A stretch of DNA of 50,000 bases from Neocallimastix lanati (nom. inval.) (lineage: Eukaryota; Neocallimastigomycota; Neocallimastigomycetes; Neocallimastigales; Neocallimastigaceae), in contig JACVTC010000003.1 in the NCBI GenBank assembly GCA_016946835.1, positions 1,742,501-1,792,500 of the forward strand, given 5' to 3'. Shown one piece after another: positions 1 through 12,062 of the stretch. The notes beneath the pieces are model-generated. The model made no database searches and was not told where the DNA came from. It worked only from the letters and a program-made list of their open reading frames with translations. Within the stretch, counting starts at the first letter, position 1. The number at the start of each line of letters is the position of its first letter. A program made the position numbers and the translations under genes.

Positions 1-320
1 TCAAAAACTTTTTCTGAATATTCTGGTGTACCAGCATATTGGTATAATTCCCTTAAAGCTTGTGATTCTTTTTTAAGATTTTCGATTTCCTTATCTTTAT
101 AATGTTTGATTAATAACAAATTATTGTTATCAATTTATATATTTTTAAAAAAAATTAAAAATAAAATAAAATAAAAAAAATATATATATATATATGTTTA
201 TTAATTTGTTGAATTAATTTAATTTAAATATAGTTTATAAAATATATATTATTTTACTATTTTCTTCTGTCACTTCATTATTAATTTCATCACTATCTTC
301 AGATTTTCCAAAAAGTTCAC

Positions 321-373
<53 letters not shown>

Positions 374-1052
374 TATATGTAATTATATAAATATATTTAA
401 ACATGAAATAATTTAATTATAAAGGTATATAGAAATATTAAACTTACGCAAATAAATAATTTTTAGCCCAAACAATACAATGAATTGGAGCACTTGGAGT
501 TGAACGAATAGTACAAACTGGAAAAGATTTTGGTGTTGGTTTTGGTTGGCATTCAAAACATTCAGTAACATCTTTTTTAATAACAGTTGCTTGACCTAAA
601 TATCCAGCAGTACCTGATTCAATTAATGGTACATTTGCTGCTAAACACATAGTATTAACATGACGTCTGGCGTCTTAATTAAATATTTAAATTATCATTA
701 ATATGAGAAATTAAATGAAAAAAAATAATAAATATTAAAACAAAAAAAAAAAAAGTAAAATATTAATTAATATTAAAAAAAAATTATAAATATATATATA
801 CATATAATTTTTTTTTTTAATTCATATGATATAAAATACCTAAATTATCCAAAGCATTCATTACAATATCAAATGACTTGAACCATTTTATATTGAATTG
901 TGGATCTTTAATATTTGCATGATGAGCTTTTATATTAACATTTGGATTAAATTCTAATGCTGATTGTCTGGCAACCTTAATTAACATGGAAGTATAATTT
1001 AAGTTATTAAAAGAGTAATTATTATAAATAATATTATAATTAATATTATAAA

Positions 1053-1086
<34 letters not shown>

Positions 1087-1587
1087 CAATAATATATGAA
1101 TGAAATTTAATAAGGTAAAGGTATTTTTAAAGATAAATGGATGATAAATTAATTTTTTATACCTTTGACTTTGATTTTCCAATATGCTGTCTTTGAAATA
1201 AAAATTGTCTATTTAAATTTGAAAGGTCAATAGTATCAAGATCAATCTATAATTTAATAATAACAGTTTAAAAAAAAAATAAAATAAATTATAAATATAA
1301 ATATATATATATTTAATTGATATTATTCATATTACATTTTCTTATTTCATAATTTAATAATAGTTCTATTAATGAATAATAAATCATTTTGTAATAAGTA
1401 GAATAAAATCCATCCATACATTTTACTATTTACTTACAATTTCTATATTTTTGAAACCACTCATAACTAAATTTTTTAAAAGTTCACAACCGATACCACC
1501 GGATCCTACCATTAGAATTCTTGAATTTTCAACTTTTTCTAAAAGTTTTTTACCAAGAACTTGTCTCAAATTATCTAATCTTTCCAT
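1..1587 (-). CDS. UBA2: SUMO-activating enzyme catalytic subunit UBA2 (partial, C-terminus beyond left edge)
   Basis: E1 enzyme of the SUMO pathway: with its AOS1 partner it adenylates the SUMO C-terminus, takes it as a thioester and passes it to UBC9, mainly in the nucleus. Exons read on the minus strand: 1587-1438, 1246-1163, 975-840, 673-448, 319-258 and 94-1. All five introns are GT-AG and the frame is kept throughout, giving about 250 residues of a protein usually 600-650 long. Visible motifs: nucleotide-binding GSGGIG (28-33), IDLDTID (51-57), NLNRQF (60-65), VMNALDN (116-122), SGTAGYLGQ (143-151), a CxxC zinc pair (C162, C165) and FPVCTIR with the predicted thioester cysteine C177. The last exon reads [20 protein letters not shown], the family's helical region after the catalytic-cysteine domain. 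Introns hold long T runs, including 49 T at 323-371. The start ATG gives the family-typical MERLDNL leader. Family assignment is firm; exon edges are by eye. Confidence 0.95.
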
Positions 1588-1796
1588 AATATGATATTAA
1601 ATAAAATTTAATTAAAGTAATTGAAAAAAAACAATATTTATTTAAATGATTTTTTTTTTTTTTATTGTCGTTTCTAATATTTCGTTTTAAAAAGAAAATT
1701 GAAATATTTTTATAAATATTAGAAATACAATTTTAATTGTAATTTTATAAAAATAAAAAAAAATAATATATTTTTAATAATTTAAATTATAAAATA

Positions 1797-1837
<41 letters not shown>

Positions 1838-2038
1838 AAATGAAAAATAAATAATTAAATCAATGTTAAAATTTATTTTTATTAAATTAAATATTAAATT
1901 ATTTCATACATTTAATAATTAAAATAAATTAGTGAATAATTAAAATTTCAAAAATTTTAGATATATTAAAAAATATATAATATTAAAAAAAAGAAAAAAA
2001 TATTTAATACTCATGGACATATTCAATGTTTATAGAGT
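1588..2038. other. AT-rich spacer upstream of UBA2
   Basis: Spacer between the UBA2 start codon and the tail of the minus-strand LINE relic. It holds a long A run at about 1801-1835 and scattered AT. It must contain the UBA2 promoter, but I see no recognisable element. Confidence 0.6.
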
Positions 2039-2039
2039 T

Positions 2040-2080
<41 letters not shown>

Positions 2081-5000
2081 GACTAGGAATAAACTTTATT
2101 TAATAATATTCATTAAATGTATATATATATATGAAAATAAAAAAATACATGAAATTTTTTATATTAATAATAAAAAACTACTTTATGAGTTTTTGAGGAT
2201 AAAATTGGCCTCTTAACTCTTCCCAATTCATCAACAATCACTTCATATGGATAGAAATTATCATTTGAATCTGTATTAGAATTTCTTTTTTTGCCTTATC
2301 GTTTTAACTTCGACGCTCTTGATAACGGTAGGTCTAATGGTATACAATTTGATCAGAGCATAAAAATTACTAATCATAATAGGCCTATCATTAGTACGGA
2401 ATTCCGCAATCCTCACAAAATATGAATTTGGAAATTAAGACATAAAAGAATCCAATGTGTAACACCAAGTATACTATTACTTACACCACAACATGGACAA
2501 CATGTAAGACAATCTCCTGACAACCATTTTTGCTTTTTATATATCAAATTTGAATCCATATTTAATTTATCTAATCCAAAAAAAAAATTCAAGAAAAAAT
2601 TGAGATTATTTTAGTGATAGAAGTTAAACAAATTTTTTTAAAACCAAATTTATACTTCTCGTATTGAAATGATCTAATCATAGGGGTACTTGAATAATGA
2701 ATATTTTCCCAGTAAAAACTTCTGTATTTAATCCAGGAAGTTTATTATTTTGTTTGAACATTGCTAATCTATGTTTTTTTTTTTTTTTTTTTTTTTTTCC
2801 ATGAATTAGTTAAAAGTGTTGGTATATTTATAACTAAATTAAAAAAAAAATAATAATACAAGAAGACTCTTTTCACTTTTTTTAAAGCATCTAATCATTG
2901 CCTTAGCACAAAAACTAGCTATAGGAGGCATAAATAGATATATTATTTATATAGTGATATTGGAAGTCTTATTTTTAAACCAAAAAAATCAAAAACAAAC
3001 CTCAATTTAAAAGCAGTTTGAACTTTTTCAGTGTTCTTTTTATTTTGAATCCAAGTTAAAGGTGCTTAGTAAAGAATTGAAATGAGTATAAAGGAAACAA
3101 GAATACTAGTTTTAAAGTAGAAAGGTACGTTCTTATAGGTTAAAAATCCAAAGAAAGAGTTAACCCATATAATTTATTTTACTGTTTATATTATCGATAA
3201 TAGATTTTAAATTCAATGATTCATTGAAAAAGATATTCTAAGATATGTATATTGATTAATGCTTGATAGATTGGTTCATGCCAAGCTTAAAATGAAGGAT
3301 TTTCAAAATGTCTTGAAGGTATATAAAATTCTTTGGTTTAACAACAAGTGTAACGCATTTAGTAATTCCAAAGATCATTTTTTCATTTTTGATACCCCAA
3401 TCATAAGCTTTATTTAAAAATGTTTTCTAGAGAGGATTTTTATAATGAGCCAATAAGACATCATCATCAACGAATAGGCCACTACAACACACTTTTTTTT
3501 TTTCTTTCAATAATCACACCATATATATCTTACATTTATCAAATATGTCATTAATAAATATATTAAATAAAATAGGTGATAAGGGACACTTCTTGGTGAA
3601 CTCCACAATACTATTAGAAATTCTTTTGAAAGTTTACCATTAAAGTTTACACGAGCTTTCGAAGTAAGGTATAGGTTAGTAATAAACTAAAGGCATTTAA
3701 CATCAATGCCAATATTATTAAATTTTGTTAAATATATTCTAAGTTGAAATGGAATCATAAGCTCTTTTGAGATCAAGAAAGGCAAAAAAAAAAAAAAAAA
3801 AAAAAAAAGAAAAATTAATCATCCATTCTACTTTTATTTCAAAAACCCTACTGTTCTGGTCTAAAAATATCCATGAGAAAAAGCATAGTCCGCAATTTTT
3901 TTTTTAGTGATAATTTTTAACAGAGTATTTAATCCTACATTGATGAGTGAAATACTATTGTAGTTATTACAAAAAGAAAAATCCTCTCCTTTCTTAGGAA
4001 TGGAAACGATAGAAGCAGAATCCTATTCATTAGGGAAGTCACTATTTCACATTTTATTAAATAATAAAAATAGACATAGATATGTTGCACCATCAGAATA
4101 AGAAAATTCCTGATTAGGATCAATTCTGAGAAGAAGAGCTACTCTCAGAGTTGAAAAATGTTTTTAAAAAATTCTGTTGGTATACTATCAAGACCAGATG
4201 CTTTGTTATTTTTCATTGAAAGAACAGCAGAATGAATTAGTTACAATGAAATTGGTTGATTAATGTCTCATGATTTCTGAGAAGAAGAAGAATTGTTTAG
4301 TATTCCTTTTCCAATAATATTTAATACTGTGACCTGTTATATCAAAAGTAAGTTCTTCATCGTGTTTTACAAAATGGTTAATTTGATCTTTAGGAAACTC
4401 TTACTTGAATTTTATCTACTTCATTGGTTACAACAAGTAGTTTCTTTGTTAATGCATTAGAGTCCAGATTCATCTAGTAAACATGTGAATTAACTATAAG
4501 AGAAAATTGCTTCATATTTATCCCTTCAAATTGGACTAGACCATTTAATTCTTTTATCCGGAGGTGGAGTATTAAAACCATCAGGAGATGTTTTTTTTTT
4601 TTTTACAAGAAAGAATAAGTGGCAAATGGTCAGAGAAATCATTAAATGAATTGCGTAAAGAAACAATATTCAGATAAACTTTTAATTTATTATTAATAAT
4701 TATAAAAGTTCATACAAGAATTATGTCCAGCATTAGATCAAGTAAATTGGTAACCAATCCTATTCAAAATAAATTATTGAGGAAAAAAACTAAGAATAAG
4801 ATCTGTAAGTTGCTGTTTTTTCATGTTGAAATCACCAATTATAATAGAAGAATTAGTTTGGTGATTATTAAGTCAATTAGCAAAATCATTTTTCGCTTTA
4901 TTTTTAGAGTATTTATGATTTTTTTTTTTTTTGCTGGGGATGATAGTTTCTAATGAGCATCAAATCCTACAAGGAAAGTATATTTTTTACTGAGAGTATA

Positions 5001-5700
5001 TATCTCTATTCTAAATTATCATTAGTAAATAGGCAGGAATTGTAGATATCAATACAATGGCCACCCATACCAGCGATGTTCATGTCTAAACGTCTCAGGA
5101 CCGTTCTATAATGATTGAGAAATGGATAGGAAATTAGAGAAAGAATTCAAGAATAAAATTTTTTACGACTTCTTGAAGACAAATACAAATAGAATTAAAA
5201 AGTCGAATTAAAATGAGTAGGTCTGACATTTTTTTTCCAGAGTTTCAACCATTAATATTCCAGCTAATATAGAGGTTAAAATTTTTATTATTTGAGAAAG
5301 GATAAGAATACAGATGACTATCAGAGATAGAAATACTAGATTTAATACCTCGTTTTATTATAATTTATACTGTTAAATTTGTAAATCCTTGAAGTAATCT
5401 TTCATTTTTTTCTTTTAACAAATAAGTGTTTCGTGTTTTGTAATCATGTCAATAACCTATTATTATAGTTAAATCTTTGGATGAAATAATTTTCCATATT
5501 AATATAATATTTTTTTTATAAATTCCATAAATAATTTCGTTTCAATTTTATTTTTTTTTTTCTTAATAATTCCTATTGTCCATTTTTATTTCAGGATTCA
5601 AGGTCATGAATGAAAATAAAAACAATTTTTTCATGGTCTGGATTAAAACGTCTCAGACTCCCAAGTAAAGTCGACATTTCAAAATAAAAACTAAGCTATA
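2039..5700 (-). mobile_element. Decayed LINE-type (non-LTR) retrotransposon with endonuclease and RT remnants
   Basis: Old copy related to the better preserved element at 20598-23546, read on the minus strand and broken by many stops and frameshifts. From 5' to 3': endonuclease-like pieces GGHCIDIYN (5041-5070), IIIGDFNM (about 4825-4850) and SDHLPL (about 4621-4645), which match the apurinic-endonuclease signatures GDFN and SDH. RT pieces follow: SGLDSIPTEFFKNIF (about 4160-4205, matching GPDGIPIEFYKALF in the other copy), CPLSPILFNIFINDIF (about 3545-3590) and GLFVDDD (about 3460-3482, a damaged FADD catalytic motif). A cysteine cluster GDCLTCCPCCG (about 2485-2525) matches EDCPKYCPCCG of the other copy. 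The 3' end carries a poly-A tail, seen as T runs at about 2039-2079. The 5' boundary is uncertain; no target-site duplication was found. It cannot code for a working protein. Confidence 0.85.
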
Positions 5701-6599
5701 ATAATATAAAAAATTATAATAAAAATAAATTAAAAAAAATCATTAAATGAAATTAAAAAGAAAAAAAATAAAATATAAAAAATAAAAATAAATTCTTTGT
5801 TGTGATCTTTTCATTAGAGATTTTTTTTTTTTTATATTATATTTGTTTTATTCCTGTTTGTAACCTAATAAAAAAAATTTGTTAATGAATAGTTTTAAAT
5901 GTAAAAATTTTGTATAAAATTGAGTTTTAATTTTTTTATAATTTAAATCAATATCAGCATCTCTTCCACCAAGAAGGAGGTTATATAATCGATACTACGT
6001 CACATATATATTTACATATTCATTATTTAGAAAATTACTAATATTAACACGATTTAATCTATTCACTACATTATTAGTAACCATACTATTATTATTAATA
6101 TCAATTTTAATATTTTCGCTATAAATATTATTACTATTATTAACAGTACTATTCCTATTGTTATTATTAATTAATAATATATACTTTGTTACTATTATCA
6201 GAATCAGTACTTGATTATATATCATTCATATCTGTAACAACAATGTTTACATTACAATTTGATATTGGACAATATTTGGTGATTATAAAAATTTTTACAT
6301 AAAGAATTTCAATTGAAAAAAAGAACATGAAGTGGAACGAATCAATTTTTACAGGAATATAAAAAAGAACCATAATTAACATAATCATCCAAAAAATAAA
6401 AAAATATATATAAAAAATATAACATCATAGTTCTATACATGTATGATTCATACATAAAGAGATATAAAGTAATAGTAAATACATGGAAAAAATGAAAATA
6501 TGCAAATATGAAACAAGGAGAAAGATAAATGGAAGTGAAATGATACGATTTCTTAAAAATTATTTTAAAATTAATAAGTTTATTAAATAATATCGATTA
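5701..6599. other. AT-rich spacer with an asparagine-rich minus-strand frame
   Basis: Mostly AT. An open minus-strand frame at 5995-6225 translates to 76 residues with many Asn and Val and no recognised domain; the sequence just downstream reads LLLGG, as does part of the C-terminal region of the LINE ORF at 20.6-23.4 kb. It could be a scrap of a retroelement or simply AT-rich chance. No gene is claimed. Confidence 0.35.
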
Positions 6600-6745
6600 A
6601 AAATAACTGCAATAAGTAATTGTACCAAAAACATTCATTGCGCTATATCTGGTTTTTTTACCATTATTCTTATTTCCACCAGAATTAAAATGGTCTTCCC
6701 ACAGTGAACCCCAAGAAAGATGATACGTGAGAGGGGGTTAAAAGA
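6600..6745 (-). pseudogene. Coding relic of unknown origin (Gly/Asn-rich tail)
   Basis: On the minus strand an open frame of about 46 codons has much higher GC than its surroundings and balanced residues: PPLTYHLSWGSLWEDHF, then a Gly/Asn/Lys stretch, then RYSAMNVFGTITYC, ending in a stop. There is no start Met in context, and upstream (6780-6960) is a simple tandem repeat. It may be the last exon of a lost gene or a retroelement ORF1 scrap lying 5' of the minus-strand LINE relic. The family is not recognised. Confidence 0.35.
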
Positions 6746-6817
6746 GAATAAAAACTATTTACTACTCTTGCTCTTTTAAATAAATACAAATATTTTATTT
6801 TATAATTTTTATTTTTT

Positions 6818-6932
6818 GAATTTTTATTTTTTTATTTTTTGAATTTTTATTTTTTTATTTTTTGAATTTTTATTTTTTTATTTTTTGAATTTTTATTTTT
6901 TTATTTTTTGAATTTTTATTTTTTTATTATTT
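6818..6932. repeat. 23-bp tandem repeat, five units
   Basis: The trinucleotide GAA recurs at 6818, 6841, 6864, 6887 and 6910, exactly 23 bases apart, each followed by the same T-rich segment with single A interruptions. The units are essentially identical, so this minisatellite is young. No coding role is seen. Confidence 0.9.
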
Positions 6933-6959
6933 TATTTTTTATTTTTTTATTTTTTATAT

Positions 6960-7333
6960 TTTTTTTTATAAAATTATTATTATTATTATTATTATTATTT
7001 ATATTTTTATTATTGTTAATAATTTTATTTATAAATCTTTATAAAAAATAAAATAAAATAAAATAAAGTACAAATATGTATATATATTTAAAAATATTGA
7101 GAATATAAAAGAAATATTCATCAGTTATAATAAGAATCACTAACAACTTTTGTAAAATTAAAATTATATAATTGATATTATTATTTTATACATTTACTTT
7201 TAATACAAGTATTTTTTTTTTTTTTTTTTATAGGTATACTAATGGTTAATAATTTAATTTAAAAGTTTTCATAAGTTGGGGTTGGTATTTCTTTTATTTT
7301 TTGAATTTTCTTTTATTTTATTTAATTTTATTT

Positions 7334-7385
<52 letters not shown>

Positions 7386-7583
7386 GATTTGGATTCGACG
7401 CTTTGTACGTGTTTCATGATAATATTTTACAATGACATAATTTATATTAAATTGAGAATTTGTATAAGAAACTATATTCCAATAATAATAAATAATATTA
7501 AATTTTTAATTATAATATTAATAGTTTATAAACAATCATATTAATAAATTTGCTTATTCAAAACTTTATATAAGAATTTATAT
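6960..7583. other. AT-rich spacer downstream of the PEF gene
   Basis: Contains an (ATT)n patch near 6975-7000, (AAAAT)n near 7045 and a 49-base T run at 7336-7384. No coding signal was found. Confidence 0.6.
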
Positions 7584-8946
7584 TTAATAAATAATTATTA
7601 CTTCTTCATAGCTTAAATAAAGAATTCCTTGCTATTAATATCAAGTGGGTGAAAATATATGTACATTAAGTATATTATTAAGAATAAATATAAAATTAAA
7701 TAATATTCACATAATGTAATTATTGAATTTTATTTTTCTTTAATAATAATAATAATAATAATAAATTTCTACCTTATTTCTATCTTGATATCTAAAAGCT
7801 TCAGTAATACTATTAAGAGATATGCATATATTTATAAATTGATCGAAATTTATGGTTTCACCATCCACTAATTAAATCAAATTTTATATTTTATATATAG
7901 AAATGTTTTTTATTTAATATGATATACAGATATTTTTTTTTTTTAAAAATAAAAAAAAAATTAAAAAGAAAAAATTAAATAAATTATGATATATTTTGAA
8001 CTTTAATATAATATAATATATATATATATTTTGAATATAGAATTAATTACAGTTTCTAGAATATTTCTTTAGTAATAATTGAATAATATGATCACTAATT
8101 TGAAGTTTAAGTCTGTATAAAGCTTCCTTTAATTCTTCCTTATCAATACTATTATTACCATCGATATCAAATAAATTAAACATTTTTTTCCAGCGGTTAA
8201 TATATATCATCATAGCATGGAATTCGTTTAAATTTAAAGTATCTGTATTTCTTGTGTTAATCATTCTTATCATTAATGAAATAGTTTGATAACTGAAACT
8301 TGAATTATCAGCTATAAATAGTATTTATTATATTCAATAAAAGTATAAATTTTTACATATTTTATAATTTTTTTTTTTTTGTTTTATATGGAAGAATAAA
8401 ATAAATATATATATAGTATATAATTTATAATATTTTGTTATTTATTTTATTATTTATTTTTATTATATTTTTATACATATATAAAAAAAAAAAAAAAAGA
8501 CATAAAAAAAAAAACGTTTTTTAATAATTAATATATATATATAGATTTACCATTTTTTAAAGCTTGTCTTAATTCTTCAACACTAAGTTCACCTGATCTG
8601 TCACTTTTTTTTTTTGTTTTTTTTTTTTGTTTTTTTTTTATATATATATTTAATTTTTGGTTTAAATTTTATCATTATTATTTTTATTACAGTTATTTTT
8701 AATTGATTTTAGATTTATCATATAAATAATAATTAATTTTATATACGTGTATATATTTAATACTTTTCTAAATAAAAATCAATATTAATTACGTATCAAC
8801 AGCATTAAACCATTGTCTAACTTCGTCTAAAAATATTTATTTATATATAATTAATATTAAAATAAATTGTTTAAAAATAACAATGTTTTTTTTTTTTTAT
8901 TTAATGTACCTTCAGTATGATTCCAATCATTATCTTTTGAACTCAT
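7584..8946 (-). CDS. Penta-EF-hand calcium-binding protein (ALG-2/sorcin/peflin family), six exons
   Basis: Small calcium sensor; family members dimerise through the fifth EF-hand and bind partners at membranes, such as ESCRT or COPII adaptors. Exons on the minus strand: 8946-8910, 8826-8793, 8603-8551, 8311-8051, 7867-7773 and 7631-7584, joined by GT-AG introns with the frame preserved, giving 175 residues. EF1 is canonical (D23, D25, S27, E29, S31, E34 in DTDRSGELSVEE). EF2 (about 60-71) is degenerate. EF3 is canonical (D90, D92, N94, S96, D98, E101 in DIDGNNSIDKEE). EF4 (NLDGETINFDQF) and EF5 (RNKQGILYLSYEE) are degenerate, as usual in this family. The Gly/Pro-rich N-terminal tail of ALG-2 or peflin is absent; only about 14 residues precede EF1. 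Exon 3 uses an acceptor after an A run, chosen because it restores a perfect EF-hand loop. The specific orthologue cannot be told. Confidence 0.92.
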
Positions 8947-9486
8947 TATTAATTAATATAAAAAAATTATTTATTTAATTTTATAAAATGAAAAAAATAT
9001 ATATATATAATAATAACAATAACAATATTGCTTAAAGATTGCTTGTATTATTTTATTAATATTTTTTATTTCGTTTTATTTATTATTTTTGAAGAAGTAA
9101 ATTTAAAAAATTATAAATAAATATCAAAATTTGTTTTTTATTACTTTTCTATTGTTAATAATTAATTTTATTTAATTTTTTTTTTTAAAAAAAAAACAAT
9201 TAAAAATTAAATTTTAATTATTCATAATAATAATAATAATGAACCTTATTTATTAATAAAGTAACTTTTTTTTATTTTTTTATTTTTTTTTTTTTTTTTT
9301 TTTCATCCATATTATCGATTCTTCTAATATTTAATATATTTTATAATATTTAATAATTTATTTAACAAGCCATATAAATATTTTAGTAGCATATTAATTG
9401 ATAATAGAATTACTATATTTATATAAATTGCTTTAACTCCATTGAATAATAAGCCACTCATTGTGATTTAACTTCTGTTTTATAAT
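8947..9486. other. AT-rich spacer upstream of the PEF gene
   Basis: Holds T runs near 9285-9303 and short AT repeats. It should contain the PEF promoter on the minus strand. Nothing specific is recognised. Confidence 0.55.
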
Positions 9487-9639
9487 CTCACGCAAAAGTT
9501 GAACCAAAAAATCTCAGCAAAAAAGTTGAACAACCAGAATCTCACGCAAATGTTGATAATGGTTTTGAACCAAAAAGAAAAGTTGTTGGTAATGATTTTG
9601 CTAACCAAGTTGATAATGATAACGAAGATGAGTTATAAA
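9487..9639 (+). pseudogene. C-terminal gene relic with tandem Lys/Val/Glu/Pro repeats ending in EDEL
   Basis: An open plus-strand stretch of 50 codons after an in-frame stop and without a start Met. It reads SHAKVEPKNLSKKVEQ, then PESHANVDNGFEPKRKVVG, and ends NDNEDEL followed by a stop. At DNA level there are three degenerate tandem copies of a unit of about 27 bases, each beginning AATCTCA. GC and residue balance differ sharply from the flanks, so this was once coding. In the second repeat the position of the upstream stop is a Glu codon, so a single change could have closed the frame. A final DEL resembles an ER-retrieval tail, but EDEL is not a standard one. It could also be a true last exon whose upstream exons are not visible. 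Confidence 0.45.
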
Positions 9640-10565
9640 ATTATTAAATTTTTTATTTTTTCTTTTCATTCTTTTTAATAAAGTGAAGCTTCCATGTTTA
9701 ATTCTAAAACCCATTTAAAGTTAAATAAAATATATAATATTTATTAACTTTTTTTTTCAAAAAAATAAAAAATTAAAAAAAAATAAAAAAACATATTCAT
9801 TAAAATTCAAAGTAAAATAAAAATTGAAATTATAATAAGAATGTTATTAAAAGAAAAATCTTTAATAAATAATAATAATATATTTAATAATTATTTATAT
9901 AAAAATTGTTAAAAAAATAAAAAATTAAAAAAGTAAAAAATAAAAAATAAATATATATATATATATATATATATAAAATAAAAACAACTTTTACATAATG
10001 ACTATTGAACCGTTTTAAAAGTGTTGAGACTTATTTTTCTCTTCTTAATCATAAATAAACTGACCATTCAATAAAAAAAGAACATAAATTTTATGTACAA
10101 AAAATTTTTTATCAAAAATATGCAAAAAAAAAATTTTTTATTTAGATATAAACAAAATTTTAAATAAATAAATAAATAATTAAATAATTAAATAATTAAA
10201 TATATATATTATTAATATTAATATAAATTATATTTGTATTATTAATCTTTGATATTTATATATATATTTATATATATTTTATTTATATATATTTATATTT
10301 ATATATATTTATATTTAATGATTTATATATATAATTTTAAACCATATATAAAAGATATATTTATAAATAATATAGCCTCATATATATTATTAATATTTTA
10401 ATATAATTATATACGAAATTTAATTTGTATATATTATACCTAAAACATATTAACTGAAACACTTCTTAGTTTTTAATAATTTTTTTTTAATTATTTATAA
10501 AATTTATTATTAATTAAAAATAAAATTTTAATAAAATTTTTGTTTTAATTTTTTTTTTATTATTT
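9640..10565. other. AT-rich spacer
   Basis: Contains a (TA)n patch near 9951-9974, TAAA/ATTA repeats near 10160-10200 and TATATTTA runs near 10255-10320. No gene seen. Confidence 0.6.
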
Positions 10566-10569
10566 TATT

Positions 10570-10985
10570 TTTATTTTTTTGGACTGGGATCAATGAGAGG
10601 GTAGAATGATAAAGGGTCTCCAATCTCTCCTTTAAACATATCAGATCAGACTCTCATTAGATTTTTTACCATTCTGTTTCGTCATCAGCCTGTATATTAC
10701 CTCTCTCCCTAAACAGGGCTAATATAAAAGACATTCCCTATACGCCACGTTATATGACGGGTTTTTTATCAGTGATTTTTTGAATCATTATTGAGAAAAG
10801 AACAACTACACTAATCCTCTCATAGATCAAGTGCACTCTCTGCATTAGCAATTATATAGTCTAGCAACAGGAATACTTACCATGGCCAACGAACACCAAA
10901 TTCATTTATAGGGAAAACCACCACCTTGGGAGGATGAAAACTATCCTTCATACATATAAATTCAAAAGGTAGTACGATGATAATC
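10570..10985 (+). pseudogene. GC-richer island with a broken reading frame, possible retroelement relic
   Basis: About 400 bases of clearly higher GC inside AT-rich spacer. From the ATG at about 10880 the plus strand reads MANEHQIHL, stop, GKPPPWEDENYPSYI, stop, IQKVVR, stop. The stops (TAG, TAA, TGA) are each one C-to-T change away from CAG, CAA and CGA. Upstream (10570-10860) no frame stays open. The pattern would suit a 5' leader or LTR followed by the start of a gag-like ORF, but no long terminal repeat pair was found. The family is not recognised. Confidence 0.35.
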
Positions 10986-11586
10986 TATTATTTAGTAGAA
11001 CATGTTACAGAAATTAATATTAAAGATAGACAAGGAAAAAATACTTTTAATATACTAATGTGATATCGAAATCAATACTGATGATTATTATTATTATTTT
11101 TTTTTTTTTTTTTTTTTTATTATTATTATCATAATTTAATAAAAACATTTTTTATTTTCAATTTCTTTTAATTTTATCAATTTTTTTTTTTTTTTTGACT
11201 TATTCTTTATATTTATTTGAAATTTATATTTAAATAATATAATATAATATATTATATAATATATTATATTATATGTTATCATTTAATTAAGTTAATTTGA
11301 ATTTAATCCAATAGAACCAAAATAAAAAAAAAAAAAAAAAAAAATAACGTGTGACGAATAATATATATAAATATAAAATATAAAAATAATAAATAATAAT
11401 AAATAATGTTTTATTTATTTATCTTCTTCTAATATAATAAGATAATTCTTCTTTAAATTATAAATTAATAAAAAGATATTAAGATAGTGAAACATATTTT
11501 TAATAAATGATTTAAAATTTTATTATTATTATTATTATAAGATTTATTTTTAAACTTTTGTTGGCAATACTTTACATTTATATACA

Positions 11587-11617
<31 letters not shown>

Positions 11618-12062
11618 TAAATTTATTTTATTTTTCTTTAGTAATAATAAAAAAAACTATTTCTAAAAAAGAAAAGAAAAAAAAAATAAACAAAATTAAA
11701 AAAAAAAATAAATGACTGAAACAACGCAATTTTAAATATTTCTATTATTTTTATTCTTTATTTATTTTATAAATGTATTAAAAAAAATAAAAGTTTAAAT
11801 ATTCATTATAAGTAATATTATCATCTCTTTTTAATTATTTATTAAAAAGTAACTCTTTACCATAATGTTTTATTTATTTTTTAAATTAAATAAATGGTAT
11901 AGTTAAATGAATGCCACATTTTTATTTTTATTTTTATTTTTATTTTTTTTTTTTTTTTTTTTGCTAGAATTGTTTGTATATTTTAGTTTGGATTAGTTTA
12001 ATTTAGTTTTTTTTTTTTAATTTTAAAATTTAATTACAAAATATTTTTAATTCTATTATAAT
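10986..12062. other. AT-rich spacer downstream of the SDR gene
   Basis: T runs near 11098-11118 and 11589-11612, an AATATATTAT palindrome-rich patch near 11235-11275 and an A run near 11325-11344. No coding signal. Confidence 0.6.

Noticed and set aside
817-1182. 121-codon minus-strand frame
   Set aside because: Only its C-terminal half is real: it is UBA2 exon 3 with read-through of the preceding intron, including its A tract.
4723-4953. 76-codon plus-strand frame
   Set aside because: Antisense of the endonuclease region of the decayed LINE; ends in a T-run Phe stretch.
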